64,000 nucleotides of DNA. Origin: Doryteuthis pealeii (Eukaryota; Mollusca; Cephalopoda; Myopsida; Loliginidae). Each line of letters starts with the position of its first letter. Within the stretch, counting starts at the first letter, position 1. Below are positions 54,389 through 64,000 of the stretch, piece by piece. The stretch spans positions 85,823,856-85,887,855 of the forward strand of contig CM042152.1 in assembly GCA_023376005.1 (NCBI GenBank), in the 5' to 3' direction. Both the position numbers and the translations under genes were made by a program. The notes beneath the pieces are model-generated. The model ran no database searches. It saw only the letters and a program-made list of their open reading frames with translations, and had not been told where the DNA came from.

Positions 54389-54825
54389 CTAATGATTACT
54401 TGGATACCGTCAACTACCAGTAGTTATACCTGAGACAATAACATAATAATGTAATATTAGATATAAATTGGATAGTGTGTTATATGCTATCAAATATACA
54501 CTATATAAATATTTTGTAAAATCTTTATTTCATATATTCTTTCGGCTACTGTCTTCAGTTTTGTTTTGGTCAATATATTCTTTGGCCTTATTCCAGAATA
54601 TATTGCTTGGTCTTGAGAAATGTATTGTGCATTTTTTGTCTATTCAGCAAGAACATGACAATCTAACAGAATCATAGGAAACTCTGCTGGAGTGTGGTGT
54701 TTTGTTTGAGGCAAAGAAGAAAAGTATGAGGCCTATTTCTAAAGACCATTACTTGCAACACTCATATGAAGAATCTCGCAATTAAAATGTTGTGATAATA
54801 ATAATAACAACAAAGATTAAGATAT

Positions 54826-55106
54826 GGTTTGGTGGTTGGTTTTAAAGGCTATCACAATACAAGTGTAAAGAAAAATAAGGTAACTATGATGTTGTTTGTT
54901 TGTTGTTTGCAAAACTGAAGCTGTTGCTAGTGGCTGTCCACTAGCAACAGCTTCAGTTTTGGAGATCTTCTGTAGATGAGATTTTTATCTCGAAATATTA
55001 AGAATTATTAAAAAATAAAAAAAATTACAGGTTAACAAACAACACCATAGTTACCTTATTTTTCTTTACACTTGCATTGAGATAACCTTCAAAACCAACC
55101 ACCAAA
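54826..55106. repeat. Foldback element with a second hairpin inside
   Basis: Outer arms of about 75 bp (TGGTTTGGTGGTTGGTTTT ... GTAACTATG) are inverted at 55031-55106. Within them, 54913-54958 forms another perfect hairpin of about 21 bp (AACTGAAGCTGTTGCTAGTG against its complement with a 4-base loop). No coding and no second copy in the window. Confidence 0.82.
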
Positions 55107-55348
55107 CCAATATAAACACAATGCTTCAAGTAAATTATAAAACCCTTTTTAAAGATTAAGATAGTTGTCCAAAAGTTATATGAAAATACTTTATCCGAGA
55201 ACTTGGGAAGAAAACAACACCCCTGATACAAATATACTGAGCAAAAATAAAATTGCAATACCCTAAGGGAAAACCTCAATTTTAAATTGTATATTGTTAT
55301 GTGCATGGGATCTAATATACCCTTTATTTTGGGACCTGTGCATGTATA

Positions 55349-55650
55349 TATTGAAGTCAGTAAGTCTACTGTTAGTTTGAGTAACAGCAGCTAAGTACAA
55401 CTTAAGCAGTGTCCAAGACAGTTGGTATATATAGAAATCAAGAATGACCCATTCATGAATTTGGGTGATTTGGATCATTCCATTCCTTGAGTTCTGATTG
55501 GCTGCTTTATTTGAATGACATTGTGGAGTCTTATATATATCCTGTCCTTCTGCAGTAGACTTTGTGACATTCGGGTTTGTATTTAAGTTACAACCGTTTG
55601 TTGCCTTGTCTTCCCAGTTCGACGGTAATTGGAACTTTAATTATTCTTCA
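55349..55650 (-). mobile_element. LTR-G1 solo LTR, TSD GTATA
   Basis: On the + strand it reads TATTGAAGTCAGTAAGTCTA to TTAATTATTCTTCA. Perfect duplications GTATA lie at 55344-55348 and 55651-55655. Confidence 0.9.
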
Positions 55651-55703
55651 GTATATTTTATTTTTCAACAGTATATATTTCAAGATAGTGTGTTACAAAA
55701 GGG

Positions 55704-55903
55704 GGCTTACAGTTAAGTCATGCTGAAAGCACCAGTTCCCGCTAGATCGTCAAAGTTAAGCAGTGATAAATCTGTTCAATACTTACATGGGTGACTATTT
55801 AAGTAACAGCAGGTACAGTAAGATACCGAATATCAAAAATGATTGATTCGGCATTGAATGACCCGAAAAGGGTTGATATGCCATAAAACAAAACAACCAA
55901 CAA
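55704..55903 (+). repeat. 5S-rRNA-derived SINE, complete, TSD GTTACAAAAGGG
   Basis: The first 120 bp follow 5S rRNA: ACAGTTAAGTCATGCTGAAA, CGCTAGATCGTCAAAGTTAA, GCAGTGATAAATC (A-box region) and ACTTACATGGGTGACTATT (C-box region), to CAGCAGGTACAGTAAG. The tail reads GATTCGGCATTGAATGACCC and GGTTGATATGCCATAAAACA. Exact 12-bp duplications lie at 55692-55703 and 55904-55915. It is a SINE3-class element with an internal pol III promoter. Confidence 0.88.
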
Positions 55904-55965
55904 GTTACAAAAGGGAAAAAAAATTAAACGAAATGATTCCTAACTTAAATTTTATTGATTCTTTA

Positions 55966-55995
55966 CTATTCATCATCATCATCATCATCATCATC
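55966..55995. repeat. (CAT)n microsatellite
   Basis: A trinucleotide run of ten units. Confidence 0.95.
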
Positions 55996-56067
55996 GTGTG
56001 CTGACAACATGGATTCCCTTAACACACACTCTTTTGCCATCTATTACATCACTGTTGCTAAGTTCTC

Positions 56068-56544
56068 GGTCTCCTGCCTCAAAAATTGCTACCTGGTGAC
56101 TATCAAAATAACAACCCCAGCTCGTCATAATTCTTGTTTATTTATCGTAATTTGTCGTAATTCTTGTTTAGATATGATTAATATGGATATATAGTTTTAA
56201 ATAGACTGAGATAGATAGATAAACAAACAAAATAATATAGATCGATACAAACAAATGGAGATAGATATTTTCGACAAGTAAATGTATTTGGGGGGGGGGG
56301 TCGCTTCTTTTTTTGTCGTAATTCTTGTTTATTTAAACTAAAAACAAGACATTAAACAAACATGAATAAAAAAAATCTTAGTATTTAAAGTAATATAGAT
56401 AAATATGAACAAATTGAGATATAGATAGATAGATAGATATGAAGATGGATAGTTTTAAATAGACTGAGCTGGGTCGTTATTTTAATAGTCACCGGGCAGC
56501 AACTCTTGAGCAGGAGACCGGGACGCACTTCCTCATGAATTACC
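56068..56544. mobile_element. FB1 foldback element, TSD AAGTTCTC
   Basis: Related to 34802-35295 through GGTCTCCTGCCTCA, AAATTGCTACC, the G-run and the GATA-rich centre. Exact 8-bp duplications AAGTTCTC lie at 56060-56067 and 56545-56552. The left terminus lacks about 25 bp, as if deleted between two GGT triplets of GGTAATTT...CCCGGTCTCC, while the right end is intact. Confidence 0.83.
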
Positions 56545-56807
56545 AAGTTCTCTAGTTCATAGGTATTTTATGTCAGTCAGCCAACAACTCAAATTAATTG
56601 AAAATCAATGAAGATCAAAAATTTTCCAAATATATCAAAGATGAATCAGATCAGAAAAAAACCCCCAAAAAGCTTAAATGACAATTCTGAATTTTTAACT
56701 ATAAGTTTCTTTTTTAAGATCCTTCCAGTTGAACTTGAGTCATATTTTGGTTTTAAATTATCTAATGGCTTTTGTCATCAACCTGAAATAATAAATCAAA
56801 AATTTAG

Positions 56808-57099
56808 GTGTTGACTGCTTTAGTATATTGTTGGTTTGAACAACTGCAACTAGCTAAGCACAATTGAACTGGTGCCCAAGTCAGCTGGTATTTATGGAAC
56901 TCAGGAATACTCCATTCATGCATTTGGGTGATTTCATTCCTTGAGTCCTGATTGGCTGCTTGGTTTCTGTGGTGTTATGGTGTTTTATAAATACCCTGGC
57001 ATTTTGCAGTAGGCTTGAAACAAGGTAAGATCCATATTGAGTTATGGCTTCCTTGTTGCCTTGTCTTACCAATTCGGTGGTAATTAAAATTCTTCTACA
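56808..57099 (-). mobile_element. LTR-G1 copy, diverged
   Basis: TATTGTTGGTTTGAACAACT, CATTTGGGTGATTTCATTCC, GAGTCCTGATTGGCTGCTTG and CCAATTCGGTGGTAATTAA are family sequence, ending TTCTTCTACA. The left terminus is eroded and no duplication is detectable. Confidence 0.75.
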
Positions 57100-57178
57100 T
57101 TACAGTAATAAATTTTACTAGATAAAAATCCATGCCTACTTTTGTTTGAGACTTGAATTTGTTATTGTTTGACGAATT

Positions 57179-57182
57179 AAAA

Positions 57183-57230
<48 letters not shown>
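57179..57230. repeat. Poly-A and (TA)n run
   Basis: Twenty or more A followed by TA repeats. Confidence 0.95.
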
Positions 57231-57233
<3 letters not shown>

Positions 57234-57660
57234 CCGTTTAAAGGTGTTAATTCTACAGAATTTCAACTTAAATATTGACTCATTTATAGTTGCTTAATGT
57301 TTTTAAATCATCTTATTCCACAAAAATCCAAAACTTGTAAAGAAAGTAATGCAAATCACTTAGAAATTACTCAATAAATAATTGCATTGTCAATCAATGA
57401 ATTTTCTGTATAAAAAGAAATAAAATAATTCTAATTAAGTTTTAGCCTAAAAGGGTTTCCTGCAATGACACTGAATGAATACTTTGAGGCAAGAAGGATG
57501 TAACAGCAGGAATTCTATCATGTTTTCATGTTAAGAATGTTTCTTAGAACCAAAAAGAAAAAAAGATCCCATGTTAACACTACTGGTTTGTTTGGTGCTT
57601 AGATAACTATAAAAACAAACAAAAAATCCAATAAAGTATTGGTATCAATACAAAGTTGAG
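57231..57660. other. AT-rich DNA, no feature seen
   Basis: No shared repeat or coding potential is evident. Confidence 0.5.
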
Positions 57661-57664
57661 TTAA

Positions 57665-57896
57665 CTCTTAACATCCTATACCGCCTCATTCCACCCGGCT
57701 GGAAGTCACATTTGTTTTCCTAATTCACCCCAAATGATAGCCTTTGTTAAAATGTAATATTAAACATATTTAGAAGTCTTTGATTTAAGGGAAATAATAG
57801 GTAACTTTAGATGCAAAGGTCATTTTTAGCCATTTTTTTGATATATCCTTATAGGAATGCTCTGGACTTAGAAAATTCTCAATAGGATGTTAAGAG
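57665..57896 (-). mobile_element. TTAA-flanked MITE, second copy
   Basis: CTCTTAACATCCTATACC at the left is inverted as AATAGGATGTTAAGAG at the right. TTAA lies at 57661-57664 and 57897-57900. It is in reverse orientation to 41769-41968 (GAAAATTCTCAATAGGATG here, CCTATTGAGAATTTTC there) and about 30 bp longer. Confidence 0.82.
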
Positions 57897-57999
57897 TTAA
57901 GGAGCCAGCAATATTTTGTCGAATTCTTTGATTCTTAAAAACACATGTAAAAGAAAATGTAAATATTTTATTATAAAGAAATTTCTCTTTTTATATTTT

Positions 58000-58345
58000 A
58001 GATGTTTTCTTAGCTTAGCCTGACACTAGGCAATAGCAACCAAACTCCTATATATCTAATTACATATAAATATATATGTAATGGTCTGTCAGACTAGTTA
58101 ACTATTATTCCATAGCAAAAGTATATAGACTGTTCTCCCTTAAGTCCAATGCATCTTGAAAATCAGCATTCAAAATTCTGGCTTTGAACACTGACCACTG
58201 TTAGTGTAAAATATGCAATGACCAAAGCCATGAGGGAAGTCGTTATATTTTAGATGTTTGCTTATCTTAGTCTGACACAAGGCAATGGCGACTAACTCCC
58301 TATAGTAGTAATGGTCTGTCAGACTAGTTAACTATTATTCCATAT
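58000..58345. repeat. Direct duplication flanking the minisatellite
   Basis: ATTTTAGATGTTT(T)CTTA, CTGACACTAGGCAATAGC and GGTCTGTCAGACTAGTTAAC occur at about 57998-58115, and again from 58247 to 58340 with small changes. The intervening part contains the likely ancestor of the minisatellite unit (ATAGACTGTTCTCCCTTAAG at about 58123). Confidence 0.7.
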
Positions 58346-58534
58346 CAAAATATCCTATGGTATTTACTAAGTTTAGCTCAAGGCCATAAGTGTAGAGCTC
58401 CCAGTGAGAAACAAATTTACTACTCCTGATCTTTGACTCTTGGTGTTGTTATTGATATCTACTAAGCTTAGTTCAATAAAGCTCAAGGCCATAAGTGTAG
58501 AGCTCTGTGATAAACACATTTTTCACTTAAGTCT

Positions 58535-59190
58535 ATTTGCTTCTATTTGATACATAGACTGTTTCCTTTAAGTCTATTTGTCGTCTTAAATACATAGACT
58601 GTTCTCTCTTAAGTCTATTTGATACATAGACTGTTCTCTCTTAAGTCTATTTGATACATAGACTGTTCTCTCTTAAGTCTATTTGATACATAGACTGTTT
58701 CTCTTAAGTCTATTTGATACATAGAATCTCTTAAGTCTATTTGATACATAGACGTCTAGAGTCTATTTGATACATAGACTTTTCCCTTAAGTCTATTTGA
58801 TACATAGACTGTTCTCTCTTAAGTCTACATAGATTGTTTTCCCTTAAGTCTATTTGATACATAGACTGTTTTCCCTTAAGTCTATTTGATACATAGACTT
58901 AAGTCTATTTGATACATAGACTTAAGTCTATTTGATACATAGACTGTTTTCTTAAGTCTATTTGATACATAGACTGTTCTCTCTTAAGTCTATTTGATAC
59001 ATAGACTGTTCTCTCTTAAGTCTATTTGATACATAGACTGTTCTCTTAAGTCTATTTGTTAAGTCTATTTGATACATAGACTGTTCTCTCTTAAGTCTAT
59101 TTGATACATAGACTCTCTTAAGTCTATTTGATACATTTGATACATAGACTGTTCTCTCTTAAGTCTATTTGATACATGTTCTCTCTTAAG
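58535..59190. repeat. Minisatellite, 22-32 bp units with internal hairpin
   Basis: About 20 units of TTAAGTCTATTTGATACATAG plus ACTGTTCTCTC. GATACATA occurs exactly 18 times, with a few decayed units. Each unit contains AAGTCTA and its inverse TAGACTT around TTTGATACA, so single strands can fold. Units vary mainly by loss of all or part of the CTGTTCTCTC linker. It is not a CRISPR: unit length varies and there are no distinct spacers. Confidence 0.9.
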
Positions 59191-59194
59191 TCCC

Positions 59195-60325
59195 ATCTAT
59201 CTTGAAAATTGGTATTCAAAATTCTGGCTTTAATTCATCACTGTAAAATATGCAATGACTAAAGCCATGAGATAAGTCCCTGTTGGCATAATCTGCAAAA
59301 GAACAATTCATATGCACAAACCTAAGACCGAACTTGCCTTTTATATAAAACAAAACACAAATGTTATATATATATGAATCATATTGCCAATCATTTCAAA
59401 CTCTGTAGAGAAAATAATATACATCTTTATCAGATGAGCATTTCACCTGGGAAGTTGGAGTGGAAAATTTTGATGAGATGATATGGAATAACAAAACTAT
59501 TTTTCATTTTCTTTCTAACAAGCAGATCAAAATTCCTCACTGAAACTTGAAGCAGATATCTGATGCCACTTGTGAGAAAAAATTTTTTATATGCAGCTCA
59601 ACCAACAAATATGCAGAAATGAATGTTTGAAATGCAACATAACTTTAGAAAACTGTTGACAGGGAGTCAATAAAAACAACAACAAAAACCAGCAGATAAT
59701 TCCTGGTGAAATAGAAATTAGATGCAGTATTCCTTTCTTATTCAGCACCAATGAGTTTCTTTCCTTTTTTAAGGATCATTATTTCCTAGTTGGATACTAT
59801 TGATCCATGATTAACTGCATTTATTCTTTTAAATGAAAGATTAGCTTTTAGATATTGTCTTTCAACTTGGATTTTCCAGTTCACATCAGTTGAGGATTTT
59901 GTTTGGGGGGGACTGAAGTAGCAATAAGTTAGTGGTAAAACTCAGTTTTCATCTTGTAATAATGATAACTAATACCTGATATGATTATTATTATTATAAA
60001 CAGATAGAGAGATATACAGATAGGGATTTGATTGTTGGCTGAGGTCGTTGGATATTTTGTAAAAACGACTGCTGTTTAAACAGTAGCATTGCATCCAACA
60101 AAGCCTTCATCAGATGATGACTCTGGGTTCAGGCATGGTTTTGGGACTATGAAGTTATAGGTTGGGATTTGATTGTTGGCTGAGGTAGTTGGACATTTTG
60201 TAACATTAAATGACATACAGATGCAATAAAAGTATTTTGAATGCTGATTTTCAAGCCAGAGAAACATTGTTCCCATTTTGAATATCATGGGCTAATATCA
60301 TTTATCATAACCTAAACTTGCACAC
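59195..60325. other. Continuation of the minisatellite host repeat, then AT-rich DNA
   Basis: CTATCTTGAAAATTGGTATT to GACTAAAGCCATGAGATAAG (59197-59276) repeats the sequence at 58149-58238, so the minisatellite grew inside a dispersed repeat. Further on, ATAGGGATTTGATTGTTGG at about 60022 recurs at 60164 (GGGATTTGATTGTTGGCTGA, then GGTAGTTGGA), a short direct repeat. Confidence 0.5.
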
Positions 60326-60329
60326 ATAG

Positions 60330-60560
60330 TAAAAAGTAAAGTGTGCAGAGTGGCCTATTGTCAGTATCAGCTTAACAGTGATGGAGTCTATCGACCAGGG
60401 ATATTGTTTTGCTGAGGTGGAGCACCTCCACTACTGTCAGCTCCCAGATTCTTTACCGCATAGATCACATTACCTAAGCTGTGCTACTCATGTGCTGTGT
60501 TAGCGAGGACTAGTATTGAACCAGGAAACTTGCAATTCCTTGGTAAATGCTCTACCTGTT
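60330..60560 (-). repeat. SINE-A, degraded
   Basis: On the minus strand the head is eroded, with GGTTCAATACTAGTCCTCG as B box. The body has CTAACACAGCACATGAGTAG, GGTAATGTGATCTATGCGGT and GCTCCACCTCAGC. It shares the GTAATNTGAT insertion with the 10.2 kb copy, so the two form a subfamily. Confidence 0.75.
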
Positions 60561-60574
60561 CACACACACTAAAT

Positions 60575-61700
60575 GTCGGTTGGTTGGTTTATTGATTTTA
60601 ACGGCATATCTGGGGTTATGTTATGCCTAACAGTTAGGAAATAATATATGTTGTGTATTTATATTTATACTTTTTTTAGTAATTGGTTTTAACAATGTGT
60701 TAGCACCATTGGGGATCATGTTCTATGGTACTGATTAAGTTCATATCTATATTCTATGGTCTAATTTTATTTCCCTCAAAAAGGACAGAATGTCCTCCAT
60801 GTTGACATTTTCAAATAGATCTTTCATATTGTTTGCATTAAAATAACGGTTGTTGTGGTTGTTCTTGTTTGAGTATATAGGAGTGTGTTAGTCTTGTATG
60901 ACCAATGCATAATCTGGACACAATGACTTGTTCATTTGAAGACTTTGTTAAAGTTGGTCTCCAGACTCCTAAAGTGGGTTTGATTAGGAAGAGTTTATTG
61001 TGGATGTTGTTATTCCAACATTGTTGCCATTTTGTATGAAGGAATCTATTAATTTTAGGTTTCAAGTCAGTATATGGAACCTTGAACTTGTCAGGGATCA
61101 AATTTAGAGCCAATTTAGCTGCAGAGTCAGCTTTTTCATTCCCCCTCACTCCTATATGACTTGGGATCCAGCATATAATAATCTCCTTAGAGTTAGACAT
61201 CGAGTCTAATCTATTCAGGAGTTTAATGATGAGAGTCTTCCAATTTTTTTTATTTCTTAATGATAGTAGGATTGCAAGTCTGAGAAGATAATTTTTTTTG
61301 TGGTTACTTTCAGAGATGATATCAAGTTCTAGATCTATTGCATGGTTTTCAGCTGAAAAAATGGAGCTTTCATTTGGTAGAGATTTTCTTACGATTTTCT
61401 TATTTAAAATAGCTGCACATGCTGTTTTGTCATTGTTCTTAGAGCCATCTGTAAAGATGTGGAGGTGGTTGGGGTAGCGTTCTAGAATATTGTGGAGTTT
61501 ATCTTGAAAGTGCTTAGATGGGTTTTTGTTTTGGAGAGCTCACTTAGTTCAAGGATCACTTTAGGTTTTTAATGATCCAAAGTGATGTTTTTGGTGTGAT
61601 GGTTTTGTGAATATTTGTAAGAGGAATTTTAGATTCTTCAAGGATGGGTTCCATCTGGAGACCAAAAGGTTTTATTGATTTTTCTTTTTTTTTTTCAAAA
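60575..61700 (-). pseudogene. LINE ORF2 end with RNase H domain and 3' tail
   Basis: Minus-strand pieces read PFGLQMEPILEE, HLHIFTDGSKNNDKTACAAI, SIFSAENHAIDLELDI and IIFSDLQSYY in one or another frame. Then, intact over 120 codons (60838-61200), come EIIICWIPSHIGVRGNEKAD, SAAKLALNLIP and RLCIGHTRLTHSYILKQEQP. These are the four acidic motifs of the RNase HI domain (DGS, AE, SD, GNE.AD) plus the C-terminal RLRIGHTRLTH-like region of Jockey/I/CR1-type LINEs. At least one frameshift lies between AE and SD. The 3' UTR ends CAGATATGCCGTTAAAATC and AATAAACCAACCAACC at about 60578-60613. Confidence 0.8.
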
Positions 61701-61794
61701 CACTCCTTGAACCTTTGGTTGAAGGTGCAGTCCTAAGCTGGGTTGTTTATTTTGTTGAGGCTTATTTGTAGTTGATCACTAAATGTTCATCTTT

Positions 61795-62400
61795 TGCCCT
61801 GTCAGCTGGGGTGTTAGAATGCATCGACTGCACCTCTGCAGAGGAGTAAGACACCCCCAAATGGGGCCACCTGTTGGCCGTGGGTAGTGACCCATGATGT
61901 TTAAGGACGGAGTCTTGGTGGATGAGCAGTCCATGACCTGCAATACTCCACATACCCTCACTTAGGCTAGACGAGTAGCCAGAGAGGCCCCCTCCAATCA
62001 ATTGGCTGGTCACATCAAGCCCTAGCACCTATATGATTGTCCCAACCCTATTGCCCTAATGGCAAGCCCCAACCCTTTTTATCATATGCGTGCTAGAAGG
62101 CGGTGGCTGAGTGGCTACATGTCCTAGAAATGACGTTAAACTCTATCTGATGGTGAGGTTCCAGTTTTGGAAGTTTGGGGAATGTGGAGCACCCCTTCAT
62201 CACCATTGCTCCCTGGTCCACTCTGACCTGGAGTGGTAGTACCTGTTAGGGTCCTATCTATAGGTTAAATAGAAAAATGTATTTATAAAAAAATTGTGTA
62301 TCTATTAAGAATTAATTTCAAAACTTTATCGGCATTAAATAACCCACTGAGGTTGATATGCCGTAAAACAAAACAAACCAAAACCAAACCAAACCAAATG
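61795..62400 (+). repeat. Element D, longest copy
   Basis: It extends 150 bp further upstream than others (GTCAGCTGGGGTGTTAGAAT, GGCCACCTGTTGGCCGTGGG, GGATGAGCAGTCCATGACCT). The common body and tail follow: CACTGAGGTTGATATGCCGT, AAAACAAAACAAACCAAAAC and further AAACC units at 62370-62398. The minus strand has an 88-codon frame through the upstream part, which I treat as incidental. Without coding or pol III boxes it may be a LINE 3' region or a composite SINE. Confidence 0.72.
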
Positions 62401-62404
62401 TTGA

Positions 62405-62815
62405 TCTTGTTTGTTTACTTGTTTCTTTCTTTTAGTTAACTAACAATAAATTCTCAATCTAAATTTCTGGTCATGTAAGAGATAATGTAAAAAAAAAAAA
62501 AAAGATTTTAAAATCTATAAATTTACATTTTCTTGGTTGTTATAGTAGAGATAATACTTCTGATCAGATTAGAAATCTTCAGGAATCCTACTCATTTAGA
62601 AAAGCAAATGGAATATGATAAAAAAAAAAAAAGAAGGTACTTGGGATTTAAAAGAAAGAATTTTTGTTCTGTTGATAAAATGCTGAATAATTCATCAAGT
62701 ATTTCAGAGAAAATTCACAGTGAAATAAAATTGTTTTGAATATTTGCAACATTTTAGTAAGAAGCAAATGGGACTATAAATTATTCTCTCATAGTAAGGT
62801 AAGAGAAATTGAAAT
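62405..62815. other. AT-rich DNA, no feature seen
   Basis: Poly-A runs near 62490 and 62625 only. Confidence 0.5.
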
Positions 62816-62816
62816 G

Positions 62817-62838
62817 TGTGTGTGTGTGTGTGTGTGGG
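62817..62838. repeat. (GT)n microsatellite
   Basis: About eleven GT repeats followed by a G run. Confidence 0.95.
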
Positions 62839-63091
62839 GGGATTCCTTGTGGAACAGAGGACTGCAACAACACCATTATATTATCAGTGATGGTGCTGTG
62901 GTTTTCATAGCAAGTAGGATTTTATTGGGCGGAGTTGTTTGCCCCCATTCCTTTGGTTTTAGTTTTTCCTTCTCTTAGACCAATTTGACTACCTGCAAGC
63001 TCAGTCTTTCCTACTGTAATTCAATCGACTTGTATTATCAAACTTGACCACATCCTCTCTTAGCTCTACATGTCCAACTTCACTTTCTTGC

Positions 63092-63405
63092 AATTGAAGT
63101 CAGTAAGTCTACTGTTGGTTTGAATAACAGCAGCTAACTAAGTACAACTTAAGCAGTGTCCAAGACAGTTGGTATATATATAAATCCAGAATGACCCATT
63201 CATGAATTTGGATGATTTGGGTGATTCCATTCCTTGAGTTCTGATTGGCTGCTTGACTGCTTGATTTGAATGACATTGTGGAGTCTTATATATATCCTGT
63301 CATTCTGCAGTAGACTTTGTGACATTCAGGTTTGTATTTAAGTTACAACCGTTTGTTGCCTTGTCTTCCCAGTTTGACGGTAATTGGAACTTTAATTATT
63401 CTTCA
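63092..63405 (-). mobile_element. LTR-G1 copy, no clear TSD
   Basis: On the + strand it reads AATTGAAGTCAGTAAGTCTA to TTAATTATTCTTCA. It is very close in sequence to the copy at 55.3 kb, including TATATATCCTGTCATTCTGC. Flanks CTTGC and CATAA do not match. Confidence 0.83.
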
Positions 63406-63596
63406 CATAATGCTCACTCAAGCTCACCTTAACAAAATTTAACTCGCCTTCTGCCAGATATTTGACTTTATATTCACCTACCCCAACTCCCACAATGCTT
63501 CTCATTCTCTCGGTCTGCACTCTTATATAAAAAAGAGTCACCTTTGGACGCCACTCTTTCTCTGGCCACAAAGTAAGTGAAGTTCAATTTTTTAGG

Positions 63597-63852
63597 GTCG
63601 GGTTAGCTCAGTCGGTAGAGCGTTCGGCTAGAAACCACAAGGTTCCTAGTTCGATACCGGTCCTCGCCAACTCAGCGTATGAGTAGCACAGGGATCTGTG
63701 CGGTAAAGTAAGGAGCTGATGGTAGGTGTGGCGCTCCACCTCAGACGCTAAAACAATCTCCTTGGTCTAGCACTATTGAAAAGGGGATAGACTCCCTCGC
63801 TGTATGGCTGATACCGACTTTAGGCCGCCCCGTCGACTTTACTTTACTTTTA
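63597..63852 (+). repeat. SINE-A, best-preserved copy
   Basis: Head GGGTTAGCTCAGTCGGTAGA (A box) and AGTTCGATACCGG (B box); body CGCCAACTCAGCGTATGAGT, GGGATCTGTGCGGTAAAGT, GTGTGGCGCTCCACCTCAG and TGATACCGACTTTAGGCCGC; end GTCGACTTTACTTTACTT. The head folds poorly as a tRNA (no clear anticodon stem), so this is not a tRNA gene. It is a good reference for the family. Confidence 0.92.
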
Positions 63853-63884
63853 CACCTACTATAGTTGTTGGGAAGAGAGATTGG

Positions 63885-63955
63885 GAGAAACACAAACAGC
63901 CTCATCCAGAATTTGATCTTAGCTCATCATGTCTATTTACTATGATGATAATTGC
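63885..63955 (-). repeat. SINE-B head fragment
   Basis: AACACAAACAGCCTCATCCA, GAATTTGATCTTAGC and GTCTATTTACTATGATGATA parallel the fragment at 43.45-43.51 kb, including the same ATGATGATAA ending. The two are therefore the same degraded subfamily. Confidence 0.55.
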
Positions 63956-64000
63956 TACATCAACTGCATTTCCCATCAAAAGTAAAATCAATTTGGCATT

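Noticed and set aside
58535..59190. CRISPR-like array
   Set aside because: Units vary in length and there are no unique spacers or cas genes; it is a eukaryotic minisatellite.
61762..62028. 88-codon frame on the minus strand over element D
   Set aside because: No domain pattern and it lies in the repeat's upstream part, so I treat it as incidental.
63597..63670. Functional tRNA gene
   Set aside because: A and B boxes are good, but the anticodon and acceptor stems do not pair and the same head recurs in a SINE family.

Overview
The window is non-coding, AT-rich animal genomic DNA made almost wholly of repeats. Nothing bacterial or viral organises it: there are no operons or tightly packed genes, and I recognise no host gene. 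Dense tRNA-headed SINEs, a 5S-rRNA-headed SINE, LINE fragments with RNase H, Ty3/Gypsy and Ty1/copia solo LTRs and small TIR elements suit an invertebrate. A lophotrochozoan, probably a mollusc and possibly a cephalopod, is my inference from the style of the SINEs, not a proven assignment.

The best-resolved content is LTR-retrotransposon debris. Family LTR-G1 (about 300 bp, at least 17 copies) flanks a Ty3/Gypsy integrase C-terminal fragment at 18.3-18.8 kb through a polypurine tract. Nine of its insertions, eight simple LTRs plus one back-to-back inverted pair, have perfect 5-bp target duplications. Related families LTR-G2 and LTR-G3 occur at 21.6-22.3, 24.7, 35.6, 41.0, 48.2 and 54.2 kb. 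A separate family, LTR-C (23.4, 26.1 and 34.1 kb), ends in TG...CA with 5-bp duplications. One copy keeps a copia-type primer-binding site complementary to the 5' half of initiator tRNA-Met.

Other layers are: SINE-A (tRNA-headed, 9 copies or fragments); SINE-B (tRNA-headed, about 8); SINE-F (3); a 5S-rRNA-headed SINE (2); a longer AAACC-tailed element D (9 copies or pieces); a GC-rich hairpin-prone family C (3); LINE RNase H and RT-end fragments at 60.6-61.7, 30.8-31.2 and 48.7 kb; two TTAA-flanked MITEs; three foldback elements with GGTAAT termini; and several other large inverted repeats. A hairpin-bearing minisatellite fills 58.5-59.2 kb.

Relationships between elements are more informative than any one of them. 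The 5S SINE, element D and the RNase H LINE share a 3' tail around GATATGCCGTAAAA, which suggests the LINE machinery mobilises both. Several loci are nested and can be ordered in time: D, then 5S SINE, then LTR-G1 at 39.9-40.6 kb; LTR-C inside LTR-G1 at 34.0-34.6 kb; an LTR-derived chimera inside D at 24.5-25.0 kb; LTR-G2 inside a tandem duplication at 48.0-48.7 kb; and LTR-G1 inside a palindrome at 19.5-20.0 kb. Only a few open frames (33.0-33.4, 13.0 and 29.5 kb) could be host exons, all at low confidence. Family names such as LTR-G1 or SINE-A are local labels.
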